Shown: positions 55,392 to 63,844 of the stretch, piece by piece | How the letters are laid out: each line of letters begins with the position of its first letter | How positions within the stretch are numbered: position 1 is the first letter of the stretch | Assembly (NCBI RefSeq): GCF_026250525.1 | Contig: NZ_CP111043.1 | Location: 1,601,421 to 1,665,420, forward strand | Source of the DNA: Chondrinema litorale | GTDB taxonomy: Bacteria; Bacteroidota; Bacteroidia; Cytophagales; Flammeovirgaceae | Direction: 5' to 3' | DNA length: 64,000 nucleotides | The notes under the pieces: model-generated | Seen by the model: only the letters and a program-made list of their open reading frames with translations | The model's database searches: none | What the model was told of the DNA's origin: nothing | Program-made: the position numbers and the translations under genes

Positions 55392-55548
55392 ATTTAAAAA
55401 AACATCTAATCATCAGTTTTAATAAGTAAAGCAATACTGAAAATTGTAGAAGAAATAAATAAAAAGCAGTTTTAACTGCAAACAAAAATATTTTTTCAGC
55501 TTAATTTTTTAGGCTTATAGGAGTTCCTTTTAGGGACTCCTTTTTTTT
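55392..55548 (+). ncRNA. Candidate small RNA (orphan promoter to orphan terminator)
   Basis: About 157 nt with no coding frame. It can fold as a long-range stem CTGAAAA/TTTTCAG (55437-55443 with 55493-55499) enclosing a small hairpin GCAGT-TTTA-ACTGC (55466-55479), then a terminator hairpin with eight T. The word CAGTTTTAA occurs twice (55414-55422 and 55467-55475). No known RNA family was recognised; it does not look like 6S, tmRNA or RNase P. Confidence 0.5.
55519..55548 (+). terminator. Orphan intrinsic terminator
   Basis: A 9-bp stem AGGAGTTCC / GGGACTCCT (one G-T pair) with loop TTTTA, then eight T on the plus strand. No protein gene ends upstream on this strand. Confidence 0.88.
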
Positions 55549-55610
55549 ATCTTTTATCCTTAATTGATTAAATTTCAAATAAAAAAAGCCTTACACTATA
55601 CCTATTAAAA

Positions 55611-57047
55611 ATGGACGCCACTACCAATAATCTCTCGATAAACACACAAGTAAGCCAGGTTTTCTCAAAACAGCTAAATAGATATCATAAGCACCCGAAT
55701 CCTAGCTATAAGGAAAGGCTTACCAACCTCAAAAAACTGGAAGCAGTTGTATTAAAATACAGAGAAGATATCCAAGAAGCCATTTATCAAGATTTTAAAA
55801 AGAACCATGTAGAATCTGATTTTCTTGAGGTTTTACCCACTGTCTTAGAAGTAAGACATGCAATTAAAAAACTCAAAAAATGGATGAAGCCTAAAAATGC
55901 AGGGATGCCACTGGCTTTGTTTGGCACTAAATCTAGAATTATTACTGAGCCTAAAGGAGTCTGTTTAATTATTGCCCCATGGAATTACCCTTTTATATTG
56001 GCTATAAGCCCACTTATTTATGCTTTAGCAGCAGGAAATAATGTTATTTTAAAACCTTCTGAAATTACCACCCACACTTCTGCACTTATGAAAAAGATGA
56101 TTGCAGAAACATTTAGAGAAGAACATGTAACTGTAATTGAAGGTGATGTACAAACAGCAACAGAATTACTCGAAAAGCCTTTTAACCATATATTTTTTAC
56201 TGGTAGTCCAGTTGTTGGCAAGATTGTAATGAAAGCAGCCGCCCAGCACCTTAGTTCTATAACACTTGAACTAGGAGGGAAATCACCAGTAATTATAGAT
56301 GAAAGTGCCGATGTTAATGATGCAGCCGAAAAAATAACATGGGGTAAACTGATAAATAATGGACAAACCTGTATCTCACCAGATTACCTGTTAATTCATA
56401 AAGATAAAAAAGCCGAATTTGTACAAAATGTAAAAAGCAGAATTAATCAGTTTTATAACCAAGATGGAAAAGGTGTAGAAAGCTCAAATGATTATTGTCG
56501 CATCATTAATGAAAAACACTACCAAAGAGTTAGTGATTTAATTGGTGATGCACTAGATAGAGGTGCAGTACTCGAAGAAGGCGGCAATACTAATTCAGAA
56601 TCTAATTATATAGCTCCTACTTTATTGAGCAATGTTACTTTAGATACGCAAATAATGGAAGACGAAATATTTGGTCCTGTTTTGCCTATTATCACTTACG
56701 ACCATATCGATGAAGCCATAAAAATTATTCGATCTAAAGAAAAACCGCTATCACTCTATATTTTTAGTAAGAGCAAAAAGGCTCAAAAGTACATTCTAAA
56801 AAACACCTCAGCAGGTGGCACAGCAGTAAATGATGTAATTCTACATATTGCTCATAACGATTTGCCATTTGGCGGAGTAAACAACAGTGGCATAGGTAAA
56901 TCGCATGGCAAATACGGTTATCTGGCTTTTTCTAACGAAAGAGCAGTTCTTTATCAGCGAATTGGTTTAACTAGTGCAAAACCTTTCTACCCACCTTATG
57001 ACTCTAAAGTGAAAAAAATGATAGATTTGCTGCTTAAATGGTTGTAG
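55611..57047 (+). CDS. Aldehyde dehydrogenase, NAD(P)+-dependent
   Basis: 478 aa. Catalytic Cys254 in 'NNGQTCISPDYLLIHK' and general-base Glu220 in 'ITLELGGKSPVIIDESAD'. Cofactor region 'GVCLIIAPWNYPFILAISPLIYALAAGN' and 'VILKPSEITTHTSALMKK', then 'FFTGSPVVGKIVMKAAA'. The short N-terminus and 'NDLPFGGVNNSGIGKSHGKYGYLAFSNERAV' place it in the class 3/fatty-aldehyde type (ALDH3-like), with a hydrophobic C-terminus. Likely oxidises medium- to long-chain aldehydes to acids. Seven nt before the FkbM gene, suggesting one transcript. Confidence 0.93.
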   Translation: MDATTNNLSINTQVSQVFSKQLNRYHKHPNPSYKERLTNLKKLEAVVLKYREDIQEAIYQDFKKNHVESDFLEVLPTVLEVRHAIKKLKKWMKPKNAGMPLALFGTKSRIITEPKGVCLIIAPWNYPFILAISPLIYALAAGNNVILKPSEITTHTSALMKKMIAETFREEHVTVIEGDVQTATELLEKPFNHIFFTGSPVVGKIVMKAAAQHLSSITLELGGKSPVIIDESADVNDAAEKITWGKLINNGQTCISPDYLLIHKDKKAEFVQNVKSRINQFYNQDGKGVESSNDYCRIINEKHYQRVSDLIGDALDRGAVLEEGGNTNSESNYIAPTLLSNVTLDTQIMEDEIFGPVLPIITYDHIDEAIKIIRSKEKPLSLYIFSKSKKAQKYILKNTSAGGTAVNDVILHIAHNDLPFGGVNNSGIGKSHGKYGYLAFSNERAVLYQRIGLTSAKPFYPPYDSKVKKMIDLLLKWL

Positions 57048-57053
57048 CGAATT

Positions 57054-57836
57054 ATGCTGATTAGAAAAATACTTATTAAACTTCTGGGATTCCAGAATTA
57101 CCTTGCTTTTATCAGTTATGTCTTTCTTAAAACTTTTATTAGTAAGTTTTATCTAGGCGAACACAAACAAGTGCGTTTCCTTAAAAACCTGGTAAAACCC
57201 GGAGATGTATGCATCGATATCGGTGCTAATTTGGGTTATTTCTCCATTCCTCTTTCAAGATACATAGGTAATAGTGGAAAATTGTATTCTGTAGAGCCTG
57301 TTGCTGCTTTTAGAGAACACCTTAATAAAAACATTAAAAAGTTTGCTCTAAATAATATAGAGGTTATGCCTTATGCTTTGGGTGAAGATGATAATAAAAA
57401 GGTAACAATGGTTACTCCTGAAGTTGAAGGAGTAATTAGGCATGGCAGAACCGAAGTGCAAGAGTCTACTACTAATAGTAACGTTGCCTTTGAGCACGAA
57501 ACATTAATGATGCGTCCTCAAACGCTATTCGGTAGTATAGAAAATATCTCCTTTATAAAGTGTGATGTTGAAGGCTACGAACTGCATATTTTGCCTTTAT
57601 TTAAAGAAATAATTGAAAATCAGCAGCCAATACTCGAAATTGAAATTGATCCTTTAGAAAATAAGAGAGAAATTATTAATATGCTCAGCAGCCTAAATTA
57701 TCAGGTATATTTTCTTGGAGATGAAAAATTAGAAAGTTTTGATATTGATAACTCAGCGCATCAAAAAGAAATAGAATTATATTTCTTACCAAAAAACAAA
57801 ATTAATCACTATCAATCCATTATTGCCTCAAATTAA
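57054..57836 (+). CDS. FkbM-family SAM-dependent methyltransferase
   Basis: 260 aa. Contains the FkbM Rossmann motif 'LVKPGDVCIDIGANLGYFSIPLSRYIG' (SAM motif I), 'LYSVEPVAAFREHLNKNI' (acidic ribose-binding loop) and 'SFIKCDVEGYELHILPLFKEII' (motif with DVEG). Typical length. FkbM enzymes O-methylate sugars, lipids or polyketides; the neighbouring aldehyde dehydrogenase and acyltransferase hint at lipid metabolism, but the substrate is unknown. A hydrophobic N-terminus may associate with membrane. Sits between those genes with gaps of 6 and 14 nt. Confidence 0.9.
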   Translation: MLIRKILIKLLGFQNYLAFISYVFLKTFISKFYLGEHKQVRFLKNLVKPGDVCIDIGANLGYFSIPLSRYIGNSGKLYSVEPVAAFREHLNKNIKKFALNNIEVMPYALGEDDNKKVTMVTPEVEGVIRHGRTEVQESTTNSNVAFEHETLMMRPQTLFGSIENISFIKCDVEGYELHILPLFKEIIENQQPILEIEIDPLENKREIINMLSSLNYQVYFLGDEKLESFDIDNSAHQKEIELYFLPKNKINHYQSIIASN

Positions 57837-57850
57837 AGTACCAGCAACCA

Positions 57851-58606
57851 ATGCTTAAGCTTCTAAAAACGCTATATGCCATCTGGGGATTTTTATGTTT
57901 TATAGTTTACTACTTAGCACTATTTCCATTATTTGCATTAATCGTTCAAAAACATAAATGGCACAAACACGCCCGCTGGATCAACCAGTTTTGGGCCTCA
58001 ATTGTGTTTACTTCTATTTTAATGCCTATTAAAGTAATTAAAAAAGGCGTGTATAATAGCAAAGAGCCTTACATCTTTTGTGCTAATCATAATTCTTATT
58101 TAGATATACCAGTAGTTGGTTTTTCTGCACCAAGGTTTGTAGTATTTGTTGGCAAGAGCTCGCTTACCAAAATTCCGCTTTTTGGTTATATGTTTAAAAG
58201 ATTACATATTCCTGTAAACCGAAGAAGCATAAAAGATAGCTATCGCTCTTTTGAAGATGCTAAAAAAGCAGTTGAAAAAAAGCATAGTTTACTCATATTT
58301 CCAGAGGGTGGAATCAATGATCAGAACATTCCAGACCTAAAAAAGTTTAAAGATGGGGCTTTTAGAATAGCTATTGAAAAACAAATCCCCATTGTACCAG
58401 TGACAATTCCTTATAATTGGATAATTTTGCCAGATGAAACTTTGCAGTTAACATGGAACCTGTTAAAAATTGTCTATCACGAACCAATTATTACAGAAGG
58501 AATGACAATGGAACAGTTACCAGAACTCAAAGAACAAGTTAGAGATGTGATAAGAAAAGAAATGAGTTTACATTTTCCATCACGCTTTAAGAACATTACT
58601 GTTTAA
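57851..58606 (+). CDS. 1-acyl-glycerol-3-phosphate acyltransferase family protein
   Basis: 251 aa. N-terminal membrane segment (FLCFIVYYLALFPLFALIV). The H(X)4D catalytic motif is in 'FCANHNSYLDIPVVGF' with H80 and D85. The glycerophosphate motif 'FPEGGIN' is near residue 151, and 'VPVTIPYNW' corresponds to block IV. Transfers an acyl chain to lysophosphatidic acid or a related acceptor in phospholipid synthesis. It lies downstream of the FkbM gene on the same strand. Called PlsC-type; exact acceptor not determinable. Confidence 0.92.
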   Translation: MLKLLKTLYAIWGFLCFIVYYLALFPLFALIVQKHKWHKHARWINQFWASIVFTSILMPIKVIKKGVYNSKEPYIFCANHNSYLDIPVVGFSAPRFVVFVGKSSLTKIPLFGYMFKRLHIPVNRRSIKDSYRSFEDAKKAVEKKHSLLIFPEGGINDQNIPDLKKFKDGAFRIAIEKQIPIVPVTIPYNWIILPDETLQLTWNLLKIVYHEPIITEGMTMEQLPELKEQVRDVIRKEMSLHFPSRFKNITV

Positions 58607-58643
58607 TACACACATTTGTGTTCGAAGATTAAATGAAGTTACC

Positions 58644-58931
58644 ATGAAAGTTGATAAGTCTACAGTAGAAAAAATTGCTCATTTGTCCAGACTTTATTTT
58701 AATGAGAATGATGAAGAAAAAATGTTACAAAGTCTGAACGATATTATTGGCTGGGTAGATAAATTAAGCGAAGTAGATACCGAAGGGGTAACTCCTTTAA
58801 CTCACATGACAGAGGAGTTGAATGTTATGAGAGATGACACCAATGTAAGTAACCTAAACAGAGAAGAAGGACTGGCAAACGCACCTCAACAAAACGGAGA
58901 GTATTTTAAAGTACCACGAGTACTAGATTGA
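58644..58931 (+). CDS. gatC: Aspartyl/glutamyl-tRNA amidotransferase subunit C
   Basis: 95 aa. Matches GatC throughout: 'VEKIAHLSRLYFNENDEEKMLQSLNDIIGWVDKLSEVDTEGVTPLTHM' (split here over several helices) and the end 'LANAPQQNGEYFKVPRVLD'. Forms the belt linking GatA and GatB in the complex that makes Gln-tRNA(Gln) and Asn-tRNA(Asn). The gatA and gatB genes are not in this window, as is frequent in this phylum. Confidence 0.95.
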   Translation: MKVDKSTVEKIAHLSRLYFNENDEEKMLQSLNDIIGWVDKLSEVDTEGVTPLTHMTEELNVMRDDTNVSNLNREEGLANAPQQNGEYFKVPRVLD

Positions 58932-59074
58932 GTTGTAAATAATACTTCTCCCACTAACAAATTGAATTTTTAATCAAGAATACTGTTTATAAGACAATTC
59001 CGAAAACAGGAAGTAGTAGTAGTTCACTATGAATTTACTGCCGTTTTCTGTTTCATACTTTTAAATATAATTTT

Positions 59075-60376
59075 ATGGCTAATATAGTAGCAATTGTTGG
59101 CAGGCCTAATGTAGGTAAGTCGACATTATATAATAGACTGGTAGAGAGTAGAGATGCCATAGTTGATAACTTTAGCGGCGTAACTCGCGACAGGCACTAC
59201 GGTACTTCTGAGTGGACTGGTGTAGGGTTTACAGTAATAGATACTGGAGGGTATGTAGTAGGCAGCGAAGATGTTTTTGAAGGTGCTATAAGAGAACAAG
59301 TAGAAATTGCTATAGAAGAAGCAAATGTTATTTTATTTGTAGTAGACACTGCAACAGGCTTAAACGGACTAGATAAAGATTTTGCCAATGTATTAAGAAG
59401 CTCAGAAAAACCTGTTTTTTTAGTAGCAAATAAAGCAGATACCACTGAGCGTGTACACATGACAGGCGAATTCTATGCTTTGGGTATGGGCGAAGTTTAT
59501 CCTATCTCTGCAATGAATGGCAGCGGTACAGGAGAATTACTAGATGAATTGGTAAAAAACTTTTCAACAGAAGAAGAACCTAAAGAAGAGTATCCAAGAA
59601 TTTCGATTGTAGGTAGACCAAATGTGGGTAAATCGTCTTTTATAAATGCACTACTAAACCAATCGAGAAACATTGTTACCAACGAAGCTGGAACAACTAG
59701 AGATTCTAACGATGCCTTGTACAATGCTTTTGACAAGAAGTTTATTCTTACAGATACAGCAGGTATTAGAAAAAAAGCAAAAGTAAGAGAAAACATTGAG
59801 TTTTATTCGGTGCTTAGAGCACTTAAAGCGATAGAAGACTCAGATGTATGTATAGTTGTACTCGATGCTACCAGAGGCTTAGAAGCACAAGATCTCAATA
59901 TTATTTTCCAAGCACAAAAGCATAGAAAAGGTATTGTTATTATGGTGAATAAGTGGGATTTAATTGAGAAAGACAGTAATACTGCAAAAAAATACGAAGA
60001 TGAGTTAAACGAGAGATTAGCTCCAAATACTTATATCCCTATAATCTTCACCTCTGTAATTAGCAAACAAAGGATTTATAAAACCATTGAGAAAGCGATT
60101 GAGGTTTACGAAAATAAAAAGAAGAAAATTTCTACTTCAACCTTAAACGAAGTGCTATTAAAAGAGATAGAAAGGTATCCGCCACCTTCTTTAAAAGGTA
60201 AGTTTATTAAAATAAAATATATAACTCAGCTACCTACTTATACGCCAACATTTGCCTTTTTCTGTAATCATCCTAAATATATAAAGGCTCCTTATGAGCG
60301 ATTCCTTGAAAATCAGATTCGAAAACATTTTGAGTTTGAGGGCGTTCCTATCAAGACTGTATTCAGAAAAAAGTAA
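59075..60376 (+). CDS. der: Ribosome-assembly GTPase Der (EngA)
   Basis: 433 aa. Two tandem GTPase domains: G1 'VGRPNVGKSTLYNRL' at residues about 7-21, with 'DTGGY' and 'NKAD'; and the second 'VGRPNVGKSSFINAL' near 179, with 'DTAGI' and 'NKWDLIEK'. The C-terminal KH-like domain ('LPTYTPTFAFFCNHPKYIKAPYERFLENQIRKHF') closes the protein. Needed for 50S subunit maturation. Full length, expressed on its own or with the small gene that follows. Confidence 0.97.
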   Translation: MANIVAIVGRPNVGKSTLYNRLVESRDAIVDNFSGVTRDRHYGTSEWTGVGFTVIDTGGYVVGSEDVFEGAIREQVEIAIEEANVILFVVDTATGLNGLDKDFANVLRSSEKPVFLVANKADTTERVHMTGEFYALGMGEVYPISAMNGSGTGELLDELVKNFSTEEEPKEEYPRISIVGRPNVGKSSFINALLNQSRNIVTNEAGTTRDSNDALYNAFDKKFILTDTAGIRKKAKVRENIEFYSVLRALKAIEDSDVCIVVLDATRGLEAQDLNIIFQAQKHRKGIVIMVNKWDLIEKDSNTAKKYEDELNERLAPNTYIPIIFTSVISKQRIYKTIEKAIEVYENKKKKISTSTLNEVLLKEIERYPPPSLKGKFIKIKYITQLPTYTPTFAFFCNHPKYIKAPYERFLENQIRKHFEFEGVPIKTVFRKK

Positions 60377-60406
60377 ATTCTTTCTAGGATAATTAATATT
60401 ACTATT

Positions 60407-60414
60407 TATATTTG
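60407..60414 (+). promoter_or_regulatory. Candidate -7 box upstream of small secreted protein gene
   Basis: TATATTTG fits TAnnTTTG, 36 nt before the ATG at 60451. The -33 element is not clear. Confidence 0.45.
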
Positions 60415-60450
60415 TTAACAACCGATTTTTTTCATATACATTTTTATGCC

Positions 60451-60702
60451 ATGAAAAAATTTATCACATTACTAGTTATCGGTGGAATGTTTGTTTTTGT
60501 AACAATACAATCTGCCTCAACTAAATCTAACATCGACTCTCTAAAGACGACATCTATTTCTAAGAAAAGTAAAGATGAGAATAAAAAAAGCTCTGATTTA
60601 ACAAGTAAACCACAAGAGGACAACGCAACAGTAGAGCCTCGCAGAGCTACAAATAGTACGATTGATGATGATTACGAGGTGGATTCTTATTCGACAGATT
60701 GA
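60451..60702 (+). CDS. Small exported protein, unknown function
   Basis: 83 aa from the Met at 60451 (MKKFITLLVIGGMFVFVTIQ), preferred to an in-frame upstream Met at 60412 because it begins the signal sequence. After the likely cleavage site the protein is hydrophilic, low-complexity, rich in S, T, K and D, and probably disordered ('KDENKKSSDLTSKPQEDNA', 'DDDYEVDSYSTD'). No conserved motif recognised. It stands between der and the rng operon with a promoter box upstream and a strong terminator downstream, so it looks like an expressed independent gene. Confidence 0.65.
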   Translation: MKKFITLLVIGGMFVFVTIQSASTKSNIDSLKTTSISKKSKDENKKSSDLTSKPQEDNATVEPRRATNSTIDDDYEVDSYSTD

Positions 60703-60735
60703 ACAGAATAAAAATATATAACTTTAGAGAAATGG

Positions 60736-60766
60736 ATCCCGGAACTTAGGTTTCGGGATTTTTTTA
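60736..60766 (+). terminator. Terminator of the small exported protein gene
   Basis: A 10-bp stem ATCCCGGAAC / GTTTCGGGAT (one G-T pair) with loop TTAG and a T run on the plus strand. Confidence 0.88.
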
Positions 60767-60792
60767 TTTTGGAAGGTATAAAAACAAAAAAA

Positions 60793-60808
60793 CCCAGATT
60801 TCTCTGGG
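60793..60808 (-). terminator. Terminator of rng
   Basis: Stem CCCAGA / TCTGGG with loop TTTC. On the minus strand it is followed by seven T. It lies 8 nt after the rng stop codon (60816). Confidence 0.88.
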
Positions 60809-60815
60809 CTTCTTT

Positions 60816-62372
60816 TTATAATTCAATTCTTTCTTTTCTTTTATTAAGAAAAAAGTATTGGTTAAGTCCAAGTGAAGAGTCTTTCACGAACTTTATCCAT
60901 TGGTTATATTTCAAAAACCATCTAAATCTAATGGACATAATGCCATGAGTAAAGTATGCTTGAAGATATGGATGTAATATTATAGTTATACTTTTTTCAT
61001 TCTGCTTATTCAGAATATAATCTAACTCTTTTTCAAGTTGATCAGAAACCATAATAGAAGCTGAAATGCTTCCACTGCCCATACAAGTTGGACAAGTTTC
61101 TTTAGTAACTATATTAAGTTCAGGTCTTACACGCTGTCTTGTTATTTGCATCAGCCCAAACTTAGTTAGAGGAAGTACTGTATATTTAGAACGATCACTC
61201 TTCATTTCGTTCTTAATATGTTCGTACACATTCTTGCGATGTTCAGCCTTTTTCATATCGATAAAGTCCACCACAATTATTCCTCCCATATCTCTCAGCC
61301 TTAACTGCCTTGCTATTTCGCTGGCAGCTTCCAGGTTTACATTAAAAGCTGTAGTTTCCTGGTCTGTCTCAGAATTTGATTTATTGCCACTGTTAACGTC
61401 TATAACATGTAAGGCCTCCGTATGCTCTATTACCAAATAACCTCCACTTGGTAAACTCACCGTTTGTCCAAACAGCGATTTCAGCTGTTTTTCTATTCCA
61501 AAACTCTCAAATATTTTAGTCTTGCCGTTGTATTGCTTAACAATTTTCTCCTTTTCTGGAGCAATTGTACGAATAAAAGACTTTATATCTTCATATGTAG
61601 ATGTGTCATCAACTGTAATAGTATCAAAGCTTTCATTAAGCATATCTCGAAGCATCGAAGCAGCTCTGCTCATTTCGCCTATCACTTTTTGCCTTGGTTT
61701 TGCTGTTACTAGAGATTTCATTCCATTCGTCCACTTCGAAACTAAATCACGAAGATCTCTATCTAACTCAGCTACTTCCTTACCTTCAGCCACTGTTCTG
61801 ATAATGACACCAAAGTTTTCAGGTTTGATCGAGGAAATAAGCCTTAATAATCGCTTCCTTTCGCCCTGATCGGTAATTTTTTTAGAAACATTTATTGAAC
61901 TTGAAAAAGGAACTAATACCAGATATCTTCCAGCGATAGATAATTCGCATGATAATCTTGGTCCCTTTGTCGAAATAGGTTCTTTAACAACCTGTACTAA
62001 TATTTTTTGATTTTGTTTAAAGACCTCAGTAATCTTTCCTAGTTTATCGATCTGAGGTTCCATTCTAAAGTCGTTCAGCTTGTAACTTATGTCTTTCTTG
62101 CTTTGAACGAGTTTTGAGAATTTAACTAATGACCTGATGTTAGGTCCAAGATCCAGGTAATGCAGAAAAGCATCTTTTTCATAACCGATATCAATAAATG
62201 CTGCATTAAGACCTGGAACTATCTTTCTTACTGTTCCTAAATAAATGTCTCCGACTGAAAATTTGTTTTCTTCATTATCATAATGAAGCTCTACAAGATT
62301 TTTATCTTTTAAAAGTGCAATACGGCCGCCACTACCATTTTGAGAAGAATTGATTACTAATTCATTGCTCAA
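60816..62372 (-). CDS. rng: Ribonuclease G (Rne/Rng family)
   Basis: 518 aa. Single-strand-specific endoribonuclease for rRNA and mRNA processing. N-terminal S1 RNA-binding domain ('VGDIYLGTVRKIVPGLNAAFIDIGYEKDAFLHYLDL'), 5'-sensor region, DNase-I-like catalytic core with the metal aspartates in 'LHVIDVNSGNKS' and 'GGIIVVDFIDMKKAEH', and the Zn-link cysteines C427 and C430 in 'ETCPTCMGSG'. No long C-terminal scaffold, so RNase G rather than RNase E. Last gene of the leftward HU-TPR-COX24-like-rng series. Confidence 0.96.
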   Translation of the reverse strand: MSNELVINSSQNGSGGRIALLKDKNLVELHYDNEENKFSVGDIYLGTVRKIVPGLNAAFIDIGYEKDAFLHYLDLGPNIRSLVKFSKLVQSKKDISYKLNDFRMEPQIDKLGKITEVFKQNQKILVQVVKEPISTKGPRLSCELSIAGRYLVLVPFSSSINVSKKITDQGERKRLLRLISSIKPENFGVIIRTVAEGKEVAELDRDLRDLVSKWTNGMKSLVTAKPRQKVIGEMSRAASMLRDMLNESFDTITVDDTSTYEDIKSFIRTIAPEKEKIVKQYNGKTKIFESFGIEKQLKSLFGQTVSLPSGGYLVIEHTEALHVIDVNSGNKSNSETDQETTAFNVNLEAASEIARQLRLRDMGGIIVVDFIDMKKAEHRKNVYEHIKNEMKSDRSKYTVLPLTKFGLMQITRQRVRPELNIVTKETCPTCMGSGSISASIMVSDQLEKELDYILNKQNEKSITIILHPYLQAYFTHGIMSIRFRWFLKYNQWIKFVKDSSLGLNQYFFLNKRKERIEL

Positions 62373-62426
62373 TGTTTTAATTTTTTAGTGACTATTTAAA
62401 TCGCAACTTTCTTGTAAAAGAAAGAA

Positions 62427-62463
62427 AATCAGGTTTTAAGGTTTTCACCCTAAAAACCTGATT
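62427..62463 (-). terminator. Probable terminator between the COX24-like gene and rng
   Basis: An 11-bp stem AATCAGGTTTT / AAAACCTGATT closes a small inner helix. On the minus strand it is followed by TTTTCTTTCTTTT. It may act as an attenuator, since rng lies downstream without another clear promoter. Confidence 0.55.
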
Positions 62464-62473
62464 AAAGAATTAC

Positions 62474-62569
62474 TTATGAATTCTTTTTCTTATGTCTATT
62501 TTTTCTAAGTCTTTTCTTTCTTTTGTGTGTTGCGATCTTATGTCTCTTTCTTTTTTTTCCGCACGGCAT
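62474..62569 (-). CDS. COX24/AURKAIP1-type small basic ribosome-associated protein
   Basis: 31 aa, ATG start and TAA stop, sequence MPCGKKRKRHKIATHKRKKR then LRKNRHKKKNS. More than half the residues are K, R or H. The pattern 'KRKRHKxATHKRKKRLRKNRHK' is that of the AURKAIP1/COX24 domain proteins of Bacteroidota, related to mitochondrial ribosomal protein mS38. Very likely a small-subunit ribosomal protein. Lies between the TPR gene (42 nt upstream) and rng. Confidence 0.88.
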   Translation of the reverse strand: MPCGKKRKRHKIATHKRKKRLRKNRHKKKNS

Positions 62570-62610
62570 AATTCTAATAGTTAAGTTTTACAATTATTTA
62601 AATTATTTCT

Positions 62611-63429
62611 CTAATTCAATTGGGCGAGATAAGAATCAACAGTCTTAAGAATATCAGGGTTGGTTTCTTGCTCTTTCACAAGCAGAAATTGTTCTTTTGC
62701 TTTTGGTTTATCCCCGGTTTCCATGTAACATACACCAAGGTAAAATCTTGCCTGAATATTTTCAGTATCTAATTCTGTTAATTTCTTAAATCTATCTACG
62801 GCCTTTTCGTACTGTCCAGATTGCATAGAAAGTACTCCAAGGTTAAATATAGCCAGTTTGTTGTCAGGATCTTCGTTTAATACTTCCCTTATCATTGTTA
62901 TCCCTTGCATGGGATTTTCACCAGAAATATAGGTCATACCTATTTTTACTCTGGCATCTAAAGATAATGGAGCATATTCTTCAGCTTTTTCATAAGCACC
63001 TCTAACCTTACTGCTCAATAACTTTACACGTTCATTGCTCACAGCATAAGTATACGCTTCGTAATACAGGTCACCTGCCCTGTTAAAACTGGCTGAAGAT
63101 GGAAATTTTTCAGCAACAACATTCGCAAAATAGGCTGCACTGTCGTAAATATCTACACTATTATATTTATCGATAATAGCTATAAGTATATCGTCCGACT
63201 CCTGTAGCGTGGTTGCTGCGTCTAATTTTTCCTTTAAAACCAATATCTCATCCTGAAGGTTTCCCGGTATCTCAGCGTGTGTTACTGCCTCTTCTAGCTC
63301 ATGAGTATCAACAGTAGATGAGATACTTTCTTCGCTTTTATCATTATCTACTACATACTTTGGCGCAAAGGCTAATAGTATGCAGAAGACTACTGCAAGT
63401 ACAGTTGTTATTAGTTGAGATTTCAGCAT
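62611..63429 (-). CDS. Tetratricopeptide-repeat membrane-anchored protein
   Basis: 272 aa. N-terminal hydrophobic segment (ITTVLAVVFCILLAFAPKYVV) acts as anchor or signal. The rest is helical; TPR units are clear at about residues 185-265: 'NKLAIFNLGVLSMQSGQYEKAVDRFKKL', 'NIQARFYLGVCYMETGDKPKAKEQFLLV'. Probably a periplasmic or membrane scaffold. The order HU-TPR-COX24-like-rng recurs in Bacteroidota as I recall, which suggests co-transcription but not a shared pathway. Five nt after the HU gene. Confidence 0.85.
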   Translation of the reverse strand: MLKSQLITTVLAVVFCILLAFAPKYVVDNDKSEESISSTVDTHELEEAVTHAEIPGNLQDEILVLKEKLDAATTLQESDDILIAIIDKYNSVDIYDSAAYFANVVAEKFPSSASFNRAGDLYYEAYTYAVSNERVKLLSSKVRGAYEKAEEYAPLSLDARVKIGMTYISGENPMQGITMIREVLNEDPDNKLAIFNLGVLSMQSGQYEKAVDRFKKLTELDTENIQARFYLGVCYMETGDKPKAKEQFLLVKEQETNPDILKTVDSYLAQLN

Positions 63430-63434
63430 AAGAT

Positions 63435-63737
63435 TTATTGGTTTGCCAACTTCACTTTATCGCTCTTCTTAATTTTCTCGACAAAAGTCTTTGAAGGTTT
63501 AAAACTAGGCACATAGTGCTCTTTGATCTCCATAGCTGTATTTCTCGAGATATTACGACCAATTTTGGCAGCTCTCCGTTTGTTCACAAAACTACCAAAT
63601 CCTCTAACGTAGATATTATCTCCATCGGCCATTTTGTTTTTAACAACCTTAAAAAATGCTTCTATAGCCGCTGTCACATCTCCCTTATCCATTCCAGTTT
63701 GATTTGCAATTTCAGCTATCACTTCCGCTTTTGTCAC
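63435..63737 (-). CDS. HU-family DNA-binding protein
   Basis: 100 aa. Canonical HU/IHF fold: N-terminal helices 'MTKAEVIAEIANQTGMDKGDVTAAIEAFF', then 'DGDNIYVRGFGSFVNKRRAAKIGRN' and the DNA-bending arm 'NISRNTAMEIKEHYVPSFKPSKTF' with conserved Pro. The basic C-terminal tail is longer than in E. coli HU. Nucleoid protein. First gene of the leftward HU-TPR-COX24-like-rng series, with a clear promoter at 63799-63830. Confidence 0.95.
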   Translation of the reverse strand: MTKAEVIAEIANQTGMDKGDVTAAIEAFFKVVKNKMADGDNIYVRGFGSFVNKRRAAKIGRNISRNTAMEIKEHYVPSFKPSKTFVEKIKKSDKVKLANQ

Positions 63738-63798
63738 TTTATATTAGTTTAAATTTTTATTTATAATTTACTTATTATCAATCACTTTAGATAATCTG

Positions 63799-63830
63799 CA
63801 AATTTATACTGCTACTTATTAATTAACAAA
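63799..63830 (-). promoter_or_regulatory. Promoter of the HU gene
   Basis: On the minus strand, TTTG (63830-63827), a 20-nt spacer and TAAATTTG (63806-63799) match the Bacteroidota consensus exactly. The predicted 5' leader is about 55 nt. Confidence 0.82.
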
Positions 63831-63844
63831 TACAATATTTCGAT

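Larger units (their letters stand above)
55049..55610. other. Intergenic region between the Oar-like receptor and aldehyde dehydrogenase genes
   Basis: 562 nt. The left part is the receptor's upstream region, with a possible minus-strand box TATATTTG at 55167-55174 lacking a -33 element. The right part holds the small-RNA candidate. No open frame seen. Confidence 0.5.

Noticed and set aside
58608..58622. ACACATTTGTGT dyad upstream of gatC
   Set aside because: Short, imperfect centre, no repetition nearby; likely chance.
61066..61869. Open frames antisense to rng (up to 124 aa)
   Set aside because: The sense strand encodes RNase G with all catalytic motifs; the antisense translations are low in signature and overlap several frames.
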